Of a stretch of DNA of 64,000 bases, positions 7,230 through 17,670 are shown in pieces. Source of the stretch: Liquorilactobacillus hordei DSM 19519. Its GTDB lineage: Bacteria; Bacillota; Bacilli; Lactobacillales; Lactobacillaceae. Positions within the stretch are counted from its first letter, which is position 1. Each line of letters starts with the position of its first letter. The stretch is from NCBI RefSeq assembly GCF_019443985.1, contig NZ_CP049303.1:1736001-1800000 (forward strand), written 5' to 3'. The notes beneath the pieces were generated by a model. That model was not told where the DNA came from. It ran no database searches and was given only the letters and a program-made list of their open reading frames with translations. The position numbers and the translations under genes are program-made.

Positions 7230-10200
7230 TTATCCTCCTTCAGTGACGCTTTCCTCGAGTATGTTTTCCAAAGAAACTGAAACCGTTCTTGACACACCTG
7301 ATTCTTGCATCGTTATTCCGTATAAGATATCAGCCCTGCTCATAGTTCCTTTTCTATGCGTGATGATAATAAATTGCGTCTGGTCATGAAATCGCTGTAG
7401 GTAGGTCGAGTAGCGATCGACATTTGCGTCATCTAAGGCTGCTTCTGCCTCATCTAAAATTACAAAAGGAACTGGCTTGACCTTCAAAATAGCAAACAAA
7501 AGAGTCAACGCAGTTAAAGCCTTCTCTCCACCAGATAGTAATGATAACTTTTGTAACTTTTTACCTGGAGGTTGCGACATGATTTCTATTCCTGTGGTCA
7601 GCAGATCACTTGAATCAGTTAACTTCAAGGATGCTTTTCCGCCACCAAACATCTGAGGGAAAACTTCAGCAAATGCATCAGCAACCGCCTTAAATGTGTT
7701 TCCAAAACGAACTTTGACTTCATTATCCATTTCTTGCATACTTTTTTGCAGTTGGCTTTTTGCTTCTAACAAATCATTTTGCTGCATTGACAAGAATTCA
7801 AAGCGCTCATTTACACGTTCATATTCGTCAATTGATCCAATATTAATTTGCCCAAGCTCTTCAATACCCAAACGAAGCAGTTTTAACTTCTGTAATACAT
7901 GACTCAAATCTCGTTCTTCATTTTTATCTTTTGCTGCCTCATATGTTAACTCATATGTCTGAGATAATTCAGAAAGACTCTGATCAAGTATAGCATTCAC
8001 CTTGCTTAATTTAACACTTTGTTCACGCTGTTCATTAAAGGTTAACTCTTGCAAATTATTGACCCTTGTTAACTCGGCTTCGTTTAGCTGTAACTGCTCA
8101 TGAATAGTACTTCTTTCTTCTTTACCCTTGTTAAGCTTAGTAGCAATTGTCTTTTGCTTTTTATTAATCTCTTGTAGTCGTTGTACTATTTCTTCTGATT
8201 TTAAAGAATCTATTTTTTGTTTATTATCAATCTCAGCCAATATTTTCTGTGCATCTTGAAGCGCAATTTTATATTCTTTATTTTGCTCTTGATTGATAAT
8301 AGTCTTATCATGCAATGAATTCAATCTCTCAGTTACAATTGCCAAACGCTGTTTCAATGCACTATTTTTCTGAATATTTTGTTCTTTAGTTTTATTTAGC
8401 TCTACAAGCATTTTTTTCTTATTATCAAAATCAGTTCTGAGTGTAGTTAATTGCTGTTCCAAAATAAGTTGCTGCCCATCAAGAGAATTCTTATCATTAA
8501 CCACAACAACAGTTTTCATTTCCTGTTCAAATTCTCTTTGTTGAAGCTCAAGTGCTTCTTTTGCATGCCTGACTTGATTCTCCAAAAGTATGAGTTGTGA
8601 GTCAATCTCATGTATTTCTTCTTTTTTTGCAGTTAAATTTTGTTCTACAGCTTGCATAGCTAATTTTTTTTGTTCAAGTTCTTTTTTTGCGTTATTTCCT
8701 TGAACTTCAATTTGTTTCATTTTTTGTTTCATTTCTGAAAGATTATTTTCCAAAATCTTGATTTGCTTCTTCTGTTCGATTAAGCCGCTATTTTTTTGCT
8801 TGTTTGCACCACCAGTCATTGCACCGCCAGGATTGACAACATCTCCCGTCAATGAAACGACTTTTAGTCCATGGTTAAGCCGCTTAGCAACATCCACTGC
8901 AGTATCAATATCCTTCACAATGATAGTTGAACCTAATAAATAATTTAAGACCGGCTGATTTTCTTTAGCACACTTCACTAACTGATTTCCCATGCCAAGC
9001 ACCCCAGAAACTTTTGCTAAAATTTCAGATTGGTACTTACTAATTTGTTTTTGTCTAACTGTAGTTCTAGGCAAAAAGGTTACTCGTCCAAGACGATTTT
9101 TTACTAAATAATTTATAGCTTCTTTTGCTGCCTGCTCATTCTCAACCACAACGTTTTGGACTTGACTACCGAGTGCGATCTCAATTGCGTATGCAATATT
9201 TGTTGGAACGTCTAGCAACTCTGCAACTGCTCCAACAATTCCAGTAAATTGTGCTCTGCTTTGCAAAATTTCCTTGACTCCTCGATAATAACCAGCAAAG
9301 TTGTCATCGATATTCTTTAGACTATCATGCTGTGCTTGGGCACGCTGAACTATCTCTAATGCTTTATACCAATTATCTTTTTGCTGTTGTAATTTCAGCT
9401 GTAAATCTTTTGTCTCAGCTTGTTCAGCTTCAAAGCGCTTACCTTCATTTGCCAGTTGTTGCTTCTTTTCTTCATAATTTAACTGTAAATCAGCTGCTTC
9501 TTTCTGAAGTTTTTCAATGTTATCCTGTTGCTTTTTTGTTTTCTTGATAAAAATATCTTTGCTTGCTTTAGTACGTTGTTCTTCTTTTGTAAGATATAAT
9601 ACTTGATTTTTTAAGGATGCTTGTTCCTGCATCTTTGTGATTATCTGCTGCCTTAATTCTTCAATCTCAGCTGTAATTTGATTTTCATCATATTCATGGA
9701 TCTTCGTTAAAACTGTAATTTCTTTTTGCAACTCTACTTGTTCTTTTGTGAGATCTTCAATTTTTTTTGTTAATTCCTTAAATTCATGCTCTGCTTGTTT
9801 AAGTTTTTCTTGATTTATATTCCTCTGAGTCTTAACTTCTGTAACCTTTTGCAATTGATAATCTTTTTCTTTTTGTGTAACTTCCCTTTTTCCACTATAA
9901 CGTTCCTTTTGACCCGTCAAAAGTGCCGATTCTTCCTGCAAATGATCAAGATTTTGATTCAGAGTAGCTTGCTTTTTATGCAATGCACTTACAGATGCTT
10001 CATATTCCGCAATCTTTTTTTTATTTTTAGACTTAACTGCATTTAATTGAGTCATTTCATTTTCAAGTGCAATTTTTTTCTGCTTATTTTCATCAATTTC
10101 CAGAACTAACTTACTCAAATTATAATAATCAAAGTCTTTTTTTTGTTCTAAATAATCTTTTGCAATACTACTTTGTTCTTTTAAAGGCTCTCTTTGTTTT

Positions 10201-10796
10201 TGCAACTCGTCAACAATATCCGCAACTCTGTCCAAGTGATCTGTAGTTTCAGCTAATTCCTGTTGTGCTTTTTGCTTTTCCTTTTTATACTTTAAGACAC
10301 CAGCGACTTCTTCGATAATTACGCGACGTTCTTCTGGTTTACTATTAAAAATTGATTCAACTCGTCCTTGAGAAATAATTGAAAAAGATTCTCTTCCAAG
10401 TCCGGTATCCAACATTAGCCCTGTGATATCTTTCAAACGTACTTGTTTCCCATTCAACAAAAATTCACTATCACTATTACGATAAATCCTACGCGAAATT
10501 GCAACTTCATCTTCATCTAGTGGCAAATAGTGATCCCTATTGTCAAAGATAATCTCGACTTCTGCACGGTTGAGTGGTGCACGAGTATCTGTACCAGCAA
10601 AAATTACATCAGGCATTTTCTCTCCACGAAGATTCTTAGCAGACTGTTCACCCAAGACCCAGCGAATTGCTTCAATTACATTACTCTTTCCGCTTCCATT
10701 TGGACCAACAATTGCAGTCATTCCATCTTGAAAATCGATTTGAGTTTTATCTGCAAAAGACTTGAAGCCATTGATTACCAGTGACTTTAACTTCAT
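7230..10796 (-). CDS. smc: Chromosome condensation ATPase Smc
   Basis: 1188 residues, normal for Smc. The N-terminal Walker A is GPNGSGKSN (near residue 32). Two long coiled coils flank a hinge at about residues 510-670, recognisable by FAGYYRGVKEI and the glycine-rich GGAMTGGANKQK. The C-terminal head has LLSGGEKALTAL (ABC signature, about 1087) and VILDEAEAALDD (Walker B). With ScpAB (not in this window) it forms the SMC condensin that resolves sister origins. It is co-transcribed downstream of rnc with a 37-bp gap. Confidence 0.98.
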   Translation of the reverse strand: MKLKSLVINGFKSFADKTQIDFQDGMTAIVGPNGSGKSNVIEAIRWVLGEQSAKNLRGEKMPDVIFAGTDTRAPLNRAEVEIIFDNRDHYLPLDEDEVAISRRIYRNSDSEFLLNGKQVRLKDITGLMLDTGLGRESFSIISQGRVESIFNSKPEERRVIIEEVAGVLKYKKEKQKAQQELAETTDHLDRVADIVDELQKQREPLKEQSSIAKDYLEQKKDFDYYNLSKLVLEIDENKQKKIALENEMTQLNAVKSKNKKKIAEYEASVSALHKKQATLNQNLDHLQEESALLTGQKERYSGKREVTQKEKDYQLQKVTEVKTQRNINQEKLKQAEHEFKELTKKIEDLTKEQVELQKEITVLTKIHEYDENQITAEIEELRQQIITKMQEQASLKNQVLYLTKEEQRTKASKDIFIKKTKKQQDNIEKLQKEAADLQLNYEEKKQQLANEGKRFEAEQAETKDLQLKLQQQKDNWYKALEIVQRAQAQHDSLKNIDDNFAGYYRGVKEILQSRAQFTGIVGAVAELLDVPTNIAYAIEIALGSQVQNVVVENEQAAKEAINYLVKNRLGRVTFLPRTTVRQKQISKYQSEILAKVSGVLGMGNQLVKCAKENQPVLNYLLGSTIIVKDIDTAVDVAKRLNHGLKVVSLTGDVVNPGGAMTGGANKQKNSGLIEQKKQIKILENNLSEMKQKMKQIEVQGNNAKKELEQKKLAMQAVEQNLTAKKEEIHEIDSQLILLENQVRHAKEALELQQREFEQEMKTVVVVNDKNSLDGQQLILEQQLTTLRTDFDNKKKMLVELNKTKEQNIQKNSALKQRLAIVTERLNSLHDKTIINQEQNKEYKIALQDAQKILAEIDNKQKIDSLKSEEIVQRLQEINKKQKTIATKLNKGKEERSTIHEQLQLNEAELTRVNNLQELTFNEQREQSVKLSKVNAILDQSLSELSQTYELTYEAAKDKNEERDLSHVLQKLKLLRLGIEELGQINIGSIDEYERVNERFEFLSMQQNDLLEAKSQLQKSMQEMDNEVKVRFGNTFKAVADAFAEVFPQMFGGGKASLKLTDSSDLLTTGIEIMSQPPGKKLQKLSLLSGGEKALTALTLLFAILKVKPVPFVILDEAEAALDDANVDRYSTYLQRFHDQTQFIIITHRKGTMSRADILYGITMQESGVSRTVSVSLENILEESVTEGG

Positions 10797-10833
10797 CTTG
10801 TACTGCTCCTTTATTACCTTGCTATTAACTTTT

Positions 10834-11523
10834 TTACTTTAAAGACTTTAATGCGACATTAGCTGCTGCTTGCTCAGCTTCTTTTTTTGAATGTCCACTG
10901 CCTGTTCCTAAAACATTACCGTTGGCACTGACTGTCATTGTGTACATCTTATCATGTTCCGGTCCAAGATCAGCAATTTCATCATAGGTGATTGTTACCT
11001 CACCTTTTTCTTGCAGTAATTCTTGTAACTCGGTCTTATGATCCAATAAATGGTCAAACCAACCTAAATCTAATTTTGGAAAAACGACTTTTGCAATAAA
11101 AATCTCCACAGCTTTTTTTCCTTGATCTTCGTAAAGTGCTCCTATAAACGACTCAAAAATGTCACATAGTAAAGCTGGTCTCTGCCTTGCATTAGCTTTT
11201 TCTTCACCTTTTCCGAGTCTAATAAATTCGTCAAAGTTACATTCTTTCGCAAATTTACTGAAACTGTCTTCACAAACCATTGCTGCACGTAAACGTGAAA
11301 GCTTCCCTTCTGGCATTCTGGGATAACGTCGAAACAAATATTCCGAAACACACAGCTGCATTACAGCATCTCCCAAAAATTCAATTCGTTCATAATACTT
11401 CAACTGTTCCCTAGGATGTTCATTAACATATGACGCATGAGTAAAGGCCTCATCAAGTAGCTCAGGTCTTTTAAAATTTATTCCAAAATCTTTCTTTAGT
11501 TTTTGCATCAATCCGATTATCAC
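10834..11523 (-). CDS. rnc: Ribonuclease III
   Basis: 229 residues. The catalytic domain carries the family signature YERIEFLGDAVMQL (about 44-57) and the second acidic cluster ALLCDIFESFIGAL. A double-stranded RNA-binding domain occupies about residues 160-228, ending in GSGHSKKEAEQAAA. It processes rRNA and cuts structured RNA. GTG at 11523 has GGAG 10 nt upstream; ATG at 11508 is an alternative. It is the first gene of the rnc-smc-ftsY unit. Confidence 0.96.
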   Translation of the reverse strand: MIIGLMQKLKKDFGINFKRPELLDEAFTHASYVNEHPREQLKYYERIEFLGDAVMQLCVSEYLFRRYPRMPEGKLSRLRAAMVCEDSFSKFAKECNFDEFIRLGKGEEKANARQRPALLCDIFESFIGALYEDQGKKAVEIFIAKVVFPKLDLGWFDHLLDHKTELQELLQEKGEVTITYDEIADLGPEHDKMYTMTVSANGNVLGTGSGHSKKEAEQAAANVALKSLK

Positions 11524-11559
11524 TTGTTGTCTTCTCCTTTTTATGACTTAATATTCTAT

Positions 11560-11588
11560 ATTATACCCTTACATATCTATCTGAACAA
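11560..11588 (-). promoter_or_regulatory. Promoter of rnc-smc-ftsY
   Basis: TTGTTC (11583-11588) and TATAAT (11560-11565) on the minus strand are separated by 17 bp, about 40 bp before the rnc start. It lies just past the acpP terminator. Confidence 0.75.
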
Positions 11589-11607
11589 AGTCTGATAACT
11601 ATTACCT

Positions 11608-11657
11608 TAAAAAAAGATAGATTACTGTTCAGGTTCTTGCCTGCTGCAATCTATCTT
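11608..11657 (-). terminator. Terminator after acpP
   Basis: A 10-bp stem AAGATAGATT/AATCTATCTT (11614-11623 with 11648-11657) is followed on the minus strand by seven T residues. It separates the plsX-acpP transcript from rnc. Confidence 0.8.
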
Positions 11658-11679
11658 CCAGAATCTTAAATGTCAGTAA

Positions 11680-11922
11680 CTATCCTTGGTGATCAGAAAT
11701 GTATTTAACTGCATCTGCAACAGTGAATAATTTTTCTGCATCTTCATCAGGTATCTCAGCTGAAAACGTATCTTCTAGTTCTAGTACAAATTCAACAATA
11801 TCTATTGAATCAGCGTTCAAATCCGTTGAAAAGTTCAATTCAGGAGTTACTTTACCTTCTTCAACTTCAAAACGTTCATTAATAATTTTCACAATTTTGT
11901 CATAAATTTCTTTTTCTGTCAT
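11680..11922 (-). CDS. acpP: Acyl carrier protein
   Basis: 80 residues, strongly acidic. The phosphopantetheine attachment serine lies in LNADSIDIVEF (around residue 38). It carries growing acyl chains for fatty-acid synthesis and delivers them to PlsX. It follows plsX by 3 bp, so both enter phospholipid synthesis from one message. Confidence 0.96.
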   Translation of the reverse strand: MTEKEIYDKIVKIINERFEVEEGKVTPELNFSTDLNADSIDIVEFVLELEDTFSAEIPDEDAEKLFTVADAVKYISDHQG

Positions 11923-11925
11923 CTT

Positions 11926-12948
11926 CTATTCCTCCACACTATCCGCTTTTTTTGCTGCTTCTTCGAAATACGCAACTAAATCAGGAATCATCTTTTCTTC
12001 TAACATTTTATGAATCTGTTTCAATGTGTAATATACAGCAGCACTATCGCTTGAACCATGAGCTTTGACAACAGGTGCCTTAACACCAAGTAATACAGCT
12101 CCACCATACTGCGATTGATTCATCTTGTTTTTCAACTCACTAAAAGTAGATTTCAGTAGTAGTGCACCTAATTTACCCGTTACGCCACTGTTAAGAATTG
12201 AATCCTTCAGTAAATGCATTGTAGCTGAAGCAGTTCCTTCAATTGCCTTTAAAACAGCATTACCGGTAAATCCATCCGCAACAACCACATCTGCAACATC
12301 TTTTAAAATCGCATTAGATTCAACATTACCGACAAAATTCAAATCTGAATCTGCCTTTAATAATTGATATGCTTCCTGCGTAGTCTTATTTCCCTTATGT
12401 TCTTCAGTCCCATTATTCAACAAACCGATTCGAGGATTAGTAATTCCTCTAACTTTTTGTGCATAATACTTACCAAGAATTGCATACTTGTACAGATGCT
12501 CAGGCTTATTTTCAGCATTTGCCCCGCTATCTAACAAATTAAATGCTCCTTCTGACTTTGAAATCATTGGAAGAGTTGAAAGTAACCCAGGTCGACTGAT
12601 CCCCTTTATTCTCCCGACAATCAATAAACCTGCAGTAAGAAGAGCGCCTGTATTTCCACATGAAAAGAATGCATCAGCTTCGCCATCTTTTACTGCCTTT
12701 GCAGCCAAAACCATGGATGAATCTTTTTTTCGTCGAATTGCACGCACAGGTTCATCGTTCATATCAATTTCACTATCCGTATGAATAATTTGAATACGTG
12801 ATTCATCTTTTAAATACTTCTTAATTTCACTTTCTTTACCGTAAAGATTGAACTCAAGATCCGCATATTTATCTCTTGCTCGCTCAACTCCTTCAACAAC
12901 TGTTTGAGGTGCATTATCCCCACCCATAGCGTCAACTGCAATTTTCAT
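11926..12948 (-). CDS. plsX: Phosphate acyltransferase PlsX
   Basis: 340 residues. It converts acyl-ACP to acyl-phosphate for PlsY. Motifs are [13 protein letters not shown] at the N-terminus, [23 protein letters not shown] and [17 protein letters not shown], all typical of PlsX. The ATG at 12948 is chosen because GAGGG is 9 nt upstream; the ATG at 12957 directly abuts that Shine-Dalgarno and cannot use it. It sits between recG and acpP as in B. subtilis, though fapR is not here. Confidence 0.95.
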   Translation of the reverse strand: MKIAVDAMGGDNAPQTVVEGVERARDKYADLEFNLYGKESEIKKYLKDESRIQIIHTDSEIDMNDEPVRAIRRKKDSSMVLAAKAVKDGEADAFFSCGNTGALLTAGLLIVGRIKGISRPGLLSTLPMISKSEGAFNLLDSGANAENKPEHLYKYAILGKYYAQKVRGITNPRIGLLNNGTEEHKGNKTTQEAYQLLKADSDLNFVGNVESNAILKDVADVVVADGFTGNAVLKAIEGTASATMHLLKDSILNSGVTGKLGALLLKSTFSELKNKMNQSQYGGAVLLGVKAPVVKAHGSSDSAAVYYTLKQIHKMLEEKMIPDLVAYFEEAAKKADSVEE

Positions 12949-12963
12949 TAAATTCATCCCTCT

Positions 12964-15003
12964 TTAATCAAATGATGTTCCTAATAAGGTTCGATTCAAA
13001 TACTTTATTAGTTCTTCATTTTCTTTTTTTTGTTTAAACCGTTCATCACCAATTATTTGTTGTGCTTCTTCTTTAGCTATCTGTAATATCCGTAAATCAT
13101 TTATCGGATCGCCTAATTTAAACTCAGGCATCCCTGACTGCTTGTTTCCTAGGATGTCTCCTTGCCCACGAAGTTCTAAATCTTTTTGTGCTATTACAAA
13201 TCCATTATTTGTTTCTGTCATAATCTGCATTCGAGCAATACCATATTCATTCTTGGGGTCAGAAATAAGTAGACAATAGGACTGTTTGTCTCCACGACCG
13301 ACCCTACCACGTAACTGATGTAATTGTGCTAATCCAAATCTATCAGCATCAAGAATCATCATAACAGTTGCATTCGCTACATCAACTCCAACCTCGATCA
13401 CTGTAGTTGCTACCAAGACATCTATTTTATGATCTTTAAAAGCAGTCATCACGTTCTCTTTTTTATCACTACTCATTTTACCATGAAGTAGTCCAACATG
13501 ATATCTCGACCCAAAACGTTCAGTTGTTTTATCGAATATTTCCTCAGCATTTTTTAAATCCATTGCCTCAGACTCTTCAATTAGCGGACTAACTATATAT
13601 GCTTGAGAACTATTATTTAACTTACGTTCAATAAACTCATAAGCACTCGCTAATTGCTTATTTTTTAACCACTGTGTTTTAATAATTTTGCGTCCTTTGG
13701 GTAACTCATTAATTGTTGAAACATCCATTTCTCCATAAGTTGTCAGCGCCAACGTTCGTGGAATTGGGGTTGCAGTCATCATTAATACATCTGGTGACTT
13801 ACCCTTTTCCCTTAAAATTTGTCGCTGTCCAACGCCAAAACGATGTTGTTCATCTGTTACCACTAAACCAAGATTTGCGAATTCGATATCTGGTTGAAGT
13901 AACGCGTGAGTACCCACCACAAGATTAATTGTTCCTTTTTTTAAATTAGATAATAATTCACGCTTTTGTTTCACTCTCGTTACAGTAGAACTTGTTAACA
14001 ACGCTACATTAACGCCAATAGGTTCGAATAACTGCGCTAGCTTTATAGCATGCTGTTGCGCTAATATTTCGGTTGGGACCATCAATGCAGCCTGAAAACC
14101 AGCCGTAATAGCAGCATACATAATTATTGCGGCCACAATTGTTTTTCCCGAACCAACATCACCTTGCAATAACCTATTCATATGTCTTTGTAAATGCATA
14201 TCATGACAAATTTCATTCACAACTTTTTTTTGTGAATTTGTTAGTTCAAAAGGAAGGTTTGCTATAAATTGCTTGAGTTTTTCAAGTTCATAATCGATTT
14301 TCAGTCCATTATTAATATTCTCATTTTCCTTAATATACTGCATTCGCGCTTGAAAAAGGAAAAATTCCTCAAATATTCCACTACGTCGAGCAAGTTTCGC
14401 AGACTTTTGGTCCTCTGGAAAATGAATCCCATGCATAATTTCTTTTCGTGAAAGCAACCGATACTTTTTTATTAGACAATCTGGAATAATATCAACAATT
14501 ACATCTTCATATTCGCTGTATGCTTGCTCAATTATTTTTTTTACCTGTGACTGTTTAATCTCTTTCGAAGAACGGTACACTCCGCCCAGTTCATTACTAT
14601 TTTCATCTGCTAATATTTTCATTCCTGCTAAACTTTGTCGCTTGTGGTTCCATTTACCATAAATTGTTAATTCCTTGCCTAATTCAATCTTGGATCGCAG
14701 GTAACCTTGATTAAAAAAAGTCACCATGATAACATCATGCTCCACCAACAGTTTAAAATTTAGACGATTTTTTTGGCGACCAAAATGACTCAATACTGGT
14801 TCTGTAGCAACGGTTCCCTTTAAAGCTACCTTTTCTTGATCCCCAATTTCCGTAATCTTACGTGCCGCATAGTCATCATATCTGAACGGATAAGCCGTTA
14901 AAAGATCTTCAATAGTATTTATACCAAGTTTATTAAGTGCTTGAACTTTTTTGGGACCAACACCTGCAAGAACTGCAACTGAATCACTAAGTTCTTTTGC
15001 CAA
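12964..15003 (-). CDS. recG: ATP-dependent DNA helicase RecG
   Basis: 679 residues. It regresses stalled forks and processes Holliday junctions. The N-terminal wedge/OB domain (about 1-220, with VALKGTVATEPV) is followed by helicase motifs GDVGSGKTIVA, DEQHRFGVGQR, MTATPIPRTLAL and GRVGRGDKQSYC. The C-terminal TRG region contains DLELRGQGDILGNKQSG. It lies 83 bp after fakA with a terminator-like hairpin in the gap. Confidence 0.97.
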   Translation of the reverse strand: MAKELSDSVAVLAGVGPKKVQALNKLGINTIEDLLTAYPFRYDDYAARKITEIGDQEKVALKGTVATEPVLSHFGRQKNRLNFKLLVEHDVIMVTFFNQGYLRSKIELGKELTIYGKWNHKRQSLAGMKILADENSNELGGVYRSSKEIKQSQVKKIIEQAYSEYEDVIVDIIPDCLIKKYRLLSRKEIMHGIHFPEDQKSAKLARRSGIFEEFFLFQARMQYIKENENINNGLKIDYELEKLKQFIANLPFELTNSQKKVVNEICHDMHLQRHMNRLLQGDVGSGKTIVAAIIMYAAITAGFQAALMVPTEILAQQHAIKLAQLFEPIGVNVALLTSSTVTRVKQKRELLSNLKKGTINLVVGTHALLQPDIEFANLGLVVTDEQHRFGVGQRQILREKGKSPDVLMMTATPIPRTLALTTYGEMDVSTINELPKGRKIIKTQWLKNKQLASAYEFIERKLNNSSQAYIVSPLIEESEAMDLKNAEEIFDKTTERFGSRYHVGLLHGKMSSDKKENVMTAFKDHKIDVLVATTVIEVGVDVANATVMMILDADRFGLAQLHQLRGRVGRGDKQSYCLLISDPKNEYGIARMQIMTETNNGFVIAQKDLELRGQGDILGNKQSGMPEFKLGDPINDLRILQIAKEEAQQIIGDERFKQKKENEELIKYLNRTLLGTSFD

Positions 15004-15031
15004 ACATTATCACCTCTACTTTAACTGAACT

Positions 15032-15071
15032 AAAAATCTGACTAATCCCAGATGTAAAGGAACTAATCAGA
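15032..15071 (-). terminator. Terminator between fakA and recG
   Basis: A 10-bp stem with two G-U pairs (15062-15071 with 15037-15046) is followed on the minus strand by ATTTTTAG. It lies between the fakA stop and the recG start and would reduce readthrough into recG. Confidence 0.55.
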
Positions 15072-15086
15072 CTAATATAAAAGTTA

Positions 15087-16784
15087 TTATTCGACAGAAA
15101 TTAAATATGGATACACCGGTTGATCACCTTGGTGAATTTCGATTTCTAGATCTTCATCAATTTTCAAGATTGCATTTTTGATATTTTCAGCTTCAGCAGA
15201 AGTACCTTCTTGACCAATAATTATTGTAACAATTTCACTATCATCATCAAGCATCTTCTCTGTCATTTGAATAGCTGTGTCAACCTTATCTGGATTTGTC
15301 AACTCAATTTTCCCGTCAATAATTCCCATATAATCATCTTTTTTGATTACATTTCCTTCGATAGTTGTATCCCGAACTGCAATTGTAATCTGACCTGACT
15401 TAACCGAGCCCAACTCATCACTCATATTTGCTGAATTTTCATCTAGACTTTCTGCAGGATTAAATGCAATTAAGGCCGTCATTCCTTGAGCAATTGTCTT
15501 ACTTGCAACAACTTTTGTTGGTATATCTGCAACTTTTGCAGCTTGTTCTGCAGCCAAAAGAATATTTTTGTTATTAGGCAAAATAATAACTTTTTGTGCC
15601 TTAACCTTCTTAATTGCATCAACAATATCTTGCGTACTTGGATTCATTGTTTGACCACCATTTAAAACGTAGGTAGCACCTAAACTTTTAAATAAATTAG
15701 AAATGCCGTTTCCAGAAGCAATTGCAATAATACCATATCCTGCATTATCTGTACTTTCTACCGCATCTTCTTTTAATTCCTCTTGCTGGTCATGTTCCAA
15801 AATTGTCTCATGCTGTAAACGCATATTATCAACTTTAACCTTGATTAAAGAGCCAAAATGTTGTCCATAAGACATAACACTTCCTGGTTGTTCTGTGTGA
15901 ACATGTACCTTGACAATCTCCTCATCAGCAACCACTAATAACGAATCACCAATCTCACTTAAATGATTACGAAACTCATCATAATCGAATTTTGAATCAA
16001 CTAGACGTCCTGCACCTAGCTTAACCATTATTTCAGTACAGTAACCGTACTTGATATCCTCTGTGCTGAGTTGACTTTGAACACTCTTATGATGCTCAGC
16101 ATTAATCATTTCTTCCATTTCTTCAACACTTGGTTGATGTGCATCATCTTCAGCGCGTTGATTGCCAGCGAGAGCATCAAAAAAGCCTTCATACACAAAA
16201 GTAAGGCCCTGTCCACCAGAATCGACTACCCCGACTTCTTTTAGAACTGGCAATAAATCAGGTGTAGTTGCCAAAGCCTTTTTAGCAGCTTCATATGCAG
16301 CTTGCATTACTACAACAGTATCATCGCTCTTGTTAGCTGCTTTGTTAGCTGCCTTAGCTGCTTCACGAGCAACAGTTAAAATTGTTCCTTCAGTAGGTTT
16401 CATTACAGCCTTATATGCAGTCTCTACCCCTGCAGTCAAAGCTGCTGCCAAATCAGTAGCATTCAAAGTAGCTTTCTTTTCAGCACTCTTATAAAAGCCT
16501 CGGAATATCTGTGATAGTATCACTCCTGAATTTCCGCGAGCACCCATTAAAAGTCCCTTAGCTAAGGCAACAGTTAAAGAACCTACATTGTCAGTCGTGG
16601 ACTCAGATACATATTTTGCACCACTAACAAATGAAAGGCTCATATTTGTTCCAGTATCCCCATCGGGAACAGGAAACACGTTTAAAGAATTAATAAACTC
16701 CGCATTATTACTTAATCTTTTTGAACTGACCGCAACCATCTTTCTAAAATGCGTCTCAGTTATTTCAGTGACTTTCAAATTCAT
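15087..16784 (-). CDS. fakA: Fatty acid kinase catalytic subunit FakA (DhaL/DegV-type)
   Basis: 565 residues. The N-terminal DhaL kinase domain (about 1-200) has FPVPDGDTGTNMSLS and GARGNSGVILSQIFRGF, the metal- and ATP-binding motifs. A middle domain and a C-terminal lobe with VIILPNNKNILLAAEQA follow. FakA phosphorylates exogenous fatty acids bound to a DegV-like FakB; no fakB is in the window. Its product, acyl-phosphate, is the same intermediate made by PlsX nearby. It follows asp23 closely, as in B. subtilis (yloV). Confidence 0.93.
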   Translation of the reverse strand: MNLKVTEITETHFRKMVAVSSKRLSNNAEFINSLNVFPVPDGDTGTNMSLSFVSGAKYVSESTTDNVGSLTVALAKGLLMGARGNSGVILSQIFRGFYKSAEKKATLNATDLAAALTAGVETAYKAVMKPTEGTILTVAREAAKAANKAANKSDDTVVVMQAAYEAAKKALATTPDLLPVLKEVGVVDSGGQGLTFVYEGFFDALAGNQRAEDDAHQPSVEEMEEMINAEHHKSVQSQLSTEDIKYGYCTEIMVKLGAGRLVDSKFDYDEFRNHLSEIGDSLLVVADEEIVKVHVHTEQPGSVMSYGQHFGSLIKVKVDNMRLQHETILEHDQQEELKEDAVESTDNAGYGIIAIASGNGISNLFKSLGATYVLNGGQTMNPSTQDIVDAIKKVKAQKVIILPNNKNILLAAEQAAKVADIPTKVVASKTIAQGMTALIAFNPAESLDENSANMSDELGSVKSGQITIAVRDTTIEGNVIKKDDYMGIIDGKIELTNPDKVDTAIQMTEKMLDDDSEIVTIIIGQEGTSAEAENIKNAILKIDEDLEIEIHQGDQPVYPYLISVE

Positions 16785-16813
16785 TTATCCTCCTTGGCTC
16801 CCATAATAATCAG

Positions 16814-17176
16814 TTATTCTTCAATGACCCGCACACCTTGTACAAAAACATTAACAGAATTAGCTGTTATTCCTAACATGGTTTCCAAATTATATTTAAC
16901 TTTATCCTGGACATTACGGCAAATTTCCGAAATTTTTGTGCCATAACCTACAATTATGTACACATCAACTGCAACTCCATCATCTTCTTGACGCACAATA
17001 ACACCCTTAGAGTAATTATCGCGTTTCAAAATTTCATTAAGGTTATCCCTAATCTGATTTTTGCTTGCCATTCCGATAATTCCAAATATTTCAGTCGCAG
17101 CACCACCAACAACTGTCGCAATAACATCATTATTGATATCAATATTTCCAAATTGCGTTTTGATTTTCACAGCCAT
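16814..17176 (-). CDS. Asp23/Gls24 family protein (YloU)
   Basis: 120 residues of the Asp23 family, small cytoplasmic proteins linked to the cell envelope. Visible blocks are VAGGAATEIFGI-like text (TVVGGAATEIFGIIGM), VDVYIIVGYGTKI and VNVFVQGVRVIEE at the end. AAGGAGGC lies upstream of the start. It is first in the asp23-fakA unit under a good promoter. Confidence 0.92.
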   Translation of the reverse strand: MAVKIKTQFGNIDINNDVIATVVGGAATEIFGIIGMASKNQIRDNLNEILKRDNYSKGVIVRQEDDGVAVDVYIIVGYGTKISEICRNVQDKVKYNLETMLGITANSVNVFVQGVRVIEE

Positions 17177-17242
17177 TAGATACAGCCTCCTTAATTTAAC
17201 ACACTATTACTAGTAACATTCTAGCATAAAATACGATAAATC

Positions 17243-17271
17243 ACTATACCGCATGATTATGACGAATTCAA
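17243..17271 (-). promoter_or_regulatory. Promoter of asp23-fakA
   Basis: TTGAAT (17266-17271) and TATAGT (17243-17248) on the minus strand are separated by 17 bp. The leader to asp23 is about 60 nt. Confidence 0.7.
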
Positions 17272-17409
17272 GCAAAGAACAATAATTTGACTGCCAAGTT
17301 ATTTTACTTTACAGAAAATTCTTGCAATCATTCGTTAATTATGATAACTTATTCTAGTGAGTAAGCAATATGTATGCTTTGAATCCTATCATCAAAGGAG
17401 GAATTAATA

Positions 17410-17595
17410 ATGGCAAAAGACTTTATTACTGGCCGTAAAACAACTTTCGGAAAGAAACGTTCACATGCTTTAAACCAAACAAACCGTTCATGGAAACCAA
17501 ATTTGCAAAAAGTTCGCATCTTGGTTGATGGTAAACCTAAGAAGGTTTGGGTTTCAGCTCGTGCATTGAAATCCGGTAAAGTTACACGTGTTTAA
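17410..17595 (+). CDS. rpmB: 50S ribosomal protein L28
   Basis: 61 residues, the usual size. It contains [18 protein letters not shown] and [14 protein letters not shown], both conserved in L28. AAAGGAGG is spaced 7 nt before ATG. It is divergent from asp23, as in B. subtilis, and ends with its own terminator. Confidence 0.97.
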   Translation: MAKDFITGRKTTFGKKRSHALNQTNRSWKPNLQKVRILVDGKPKKVWVSARALKSGKVTRV

Positions 17596-17603
17596 TCATT
17601 GCA

Positions 17604-17629
17604 GACTCGTTTTTTACGGGTCTTTTTTT
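17604..17629 (+). terminator. Terminator of rpmB
   Basis: The stem GACTCG/CGGGTC with a 7-nt loop is followed by seven T residues, 8 bp after the rpmB stop. Confidence 0.85.
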
Positions 17630-17670
17630 GTACAATCATTTATTTTGAAACTTAACTATGGCCTATGCTT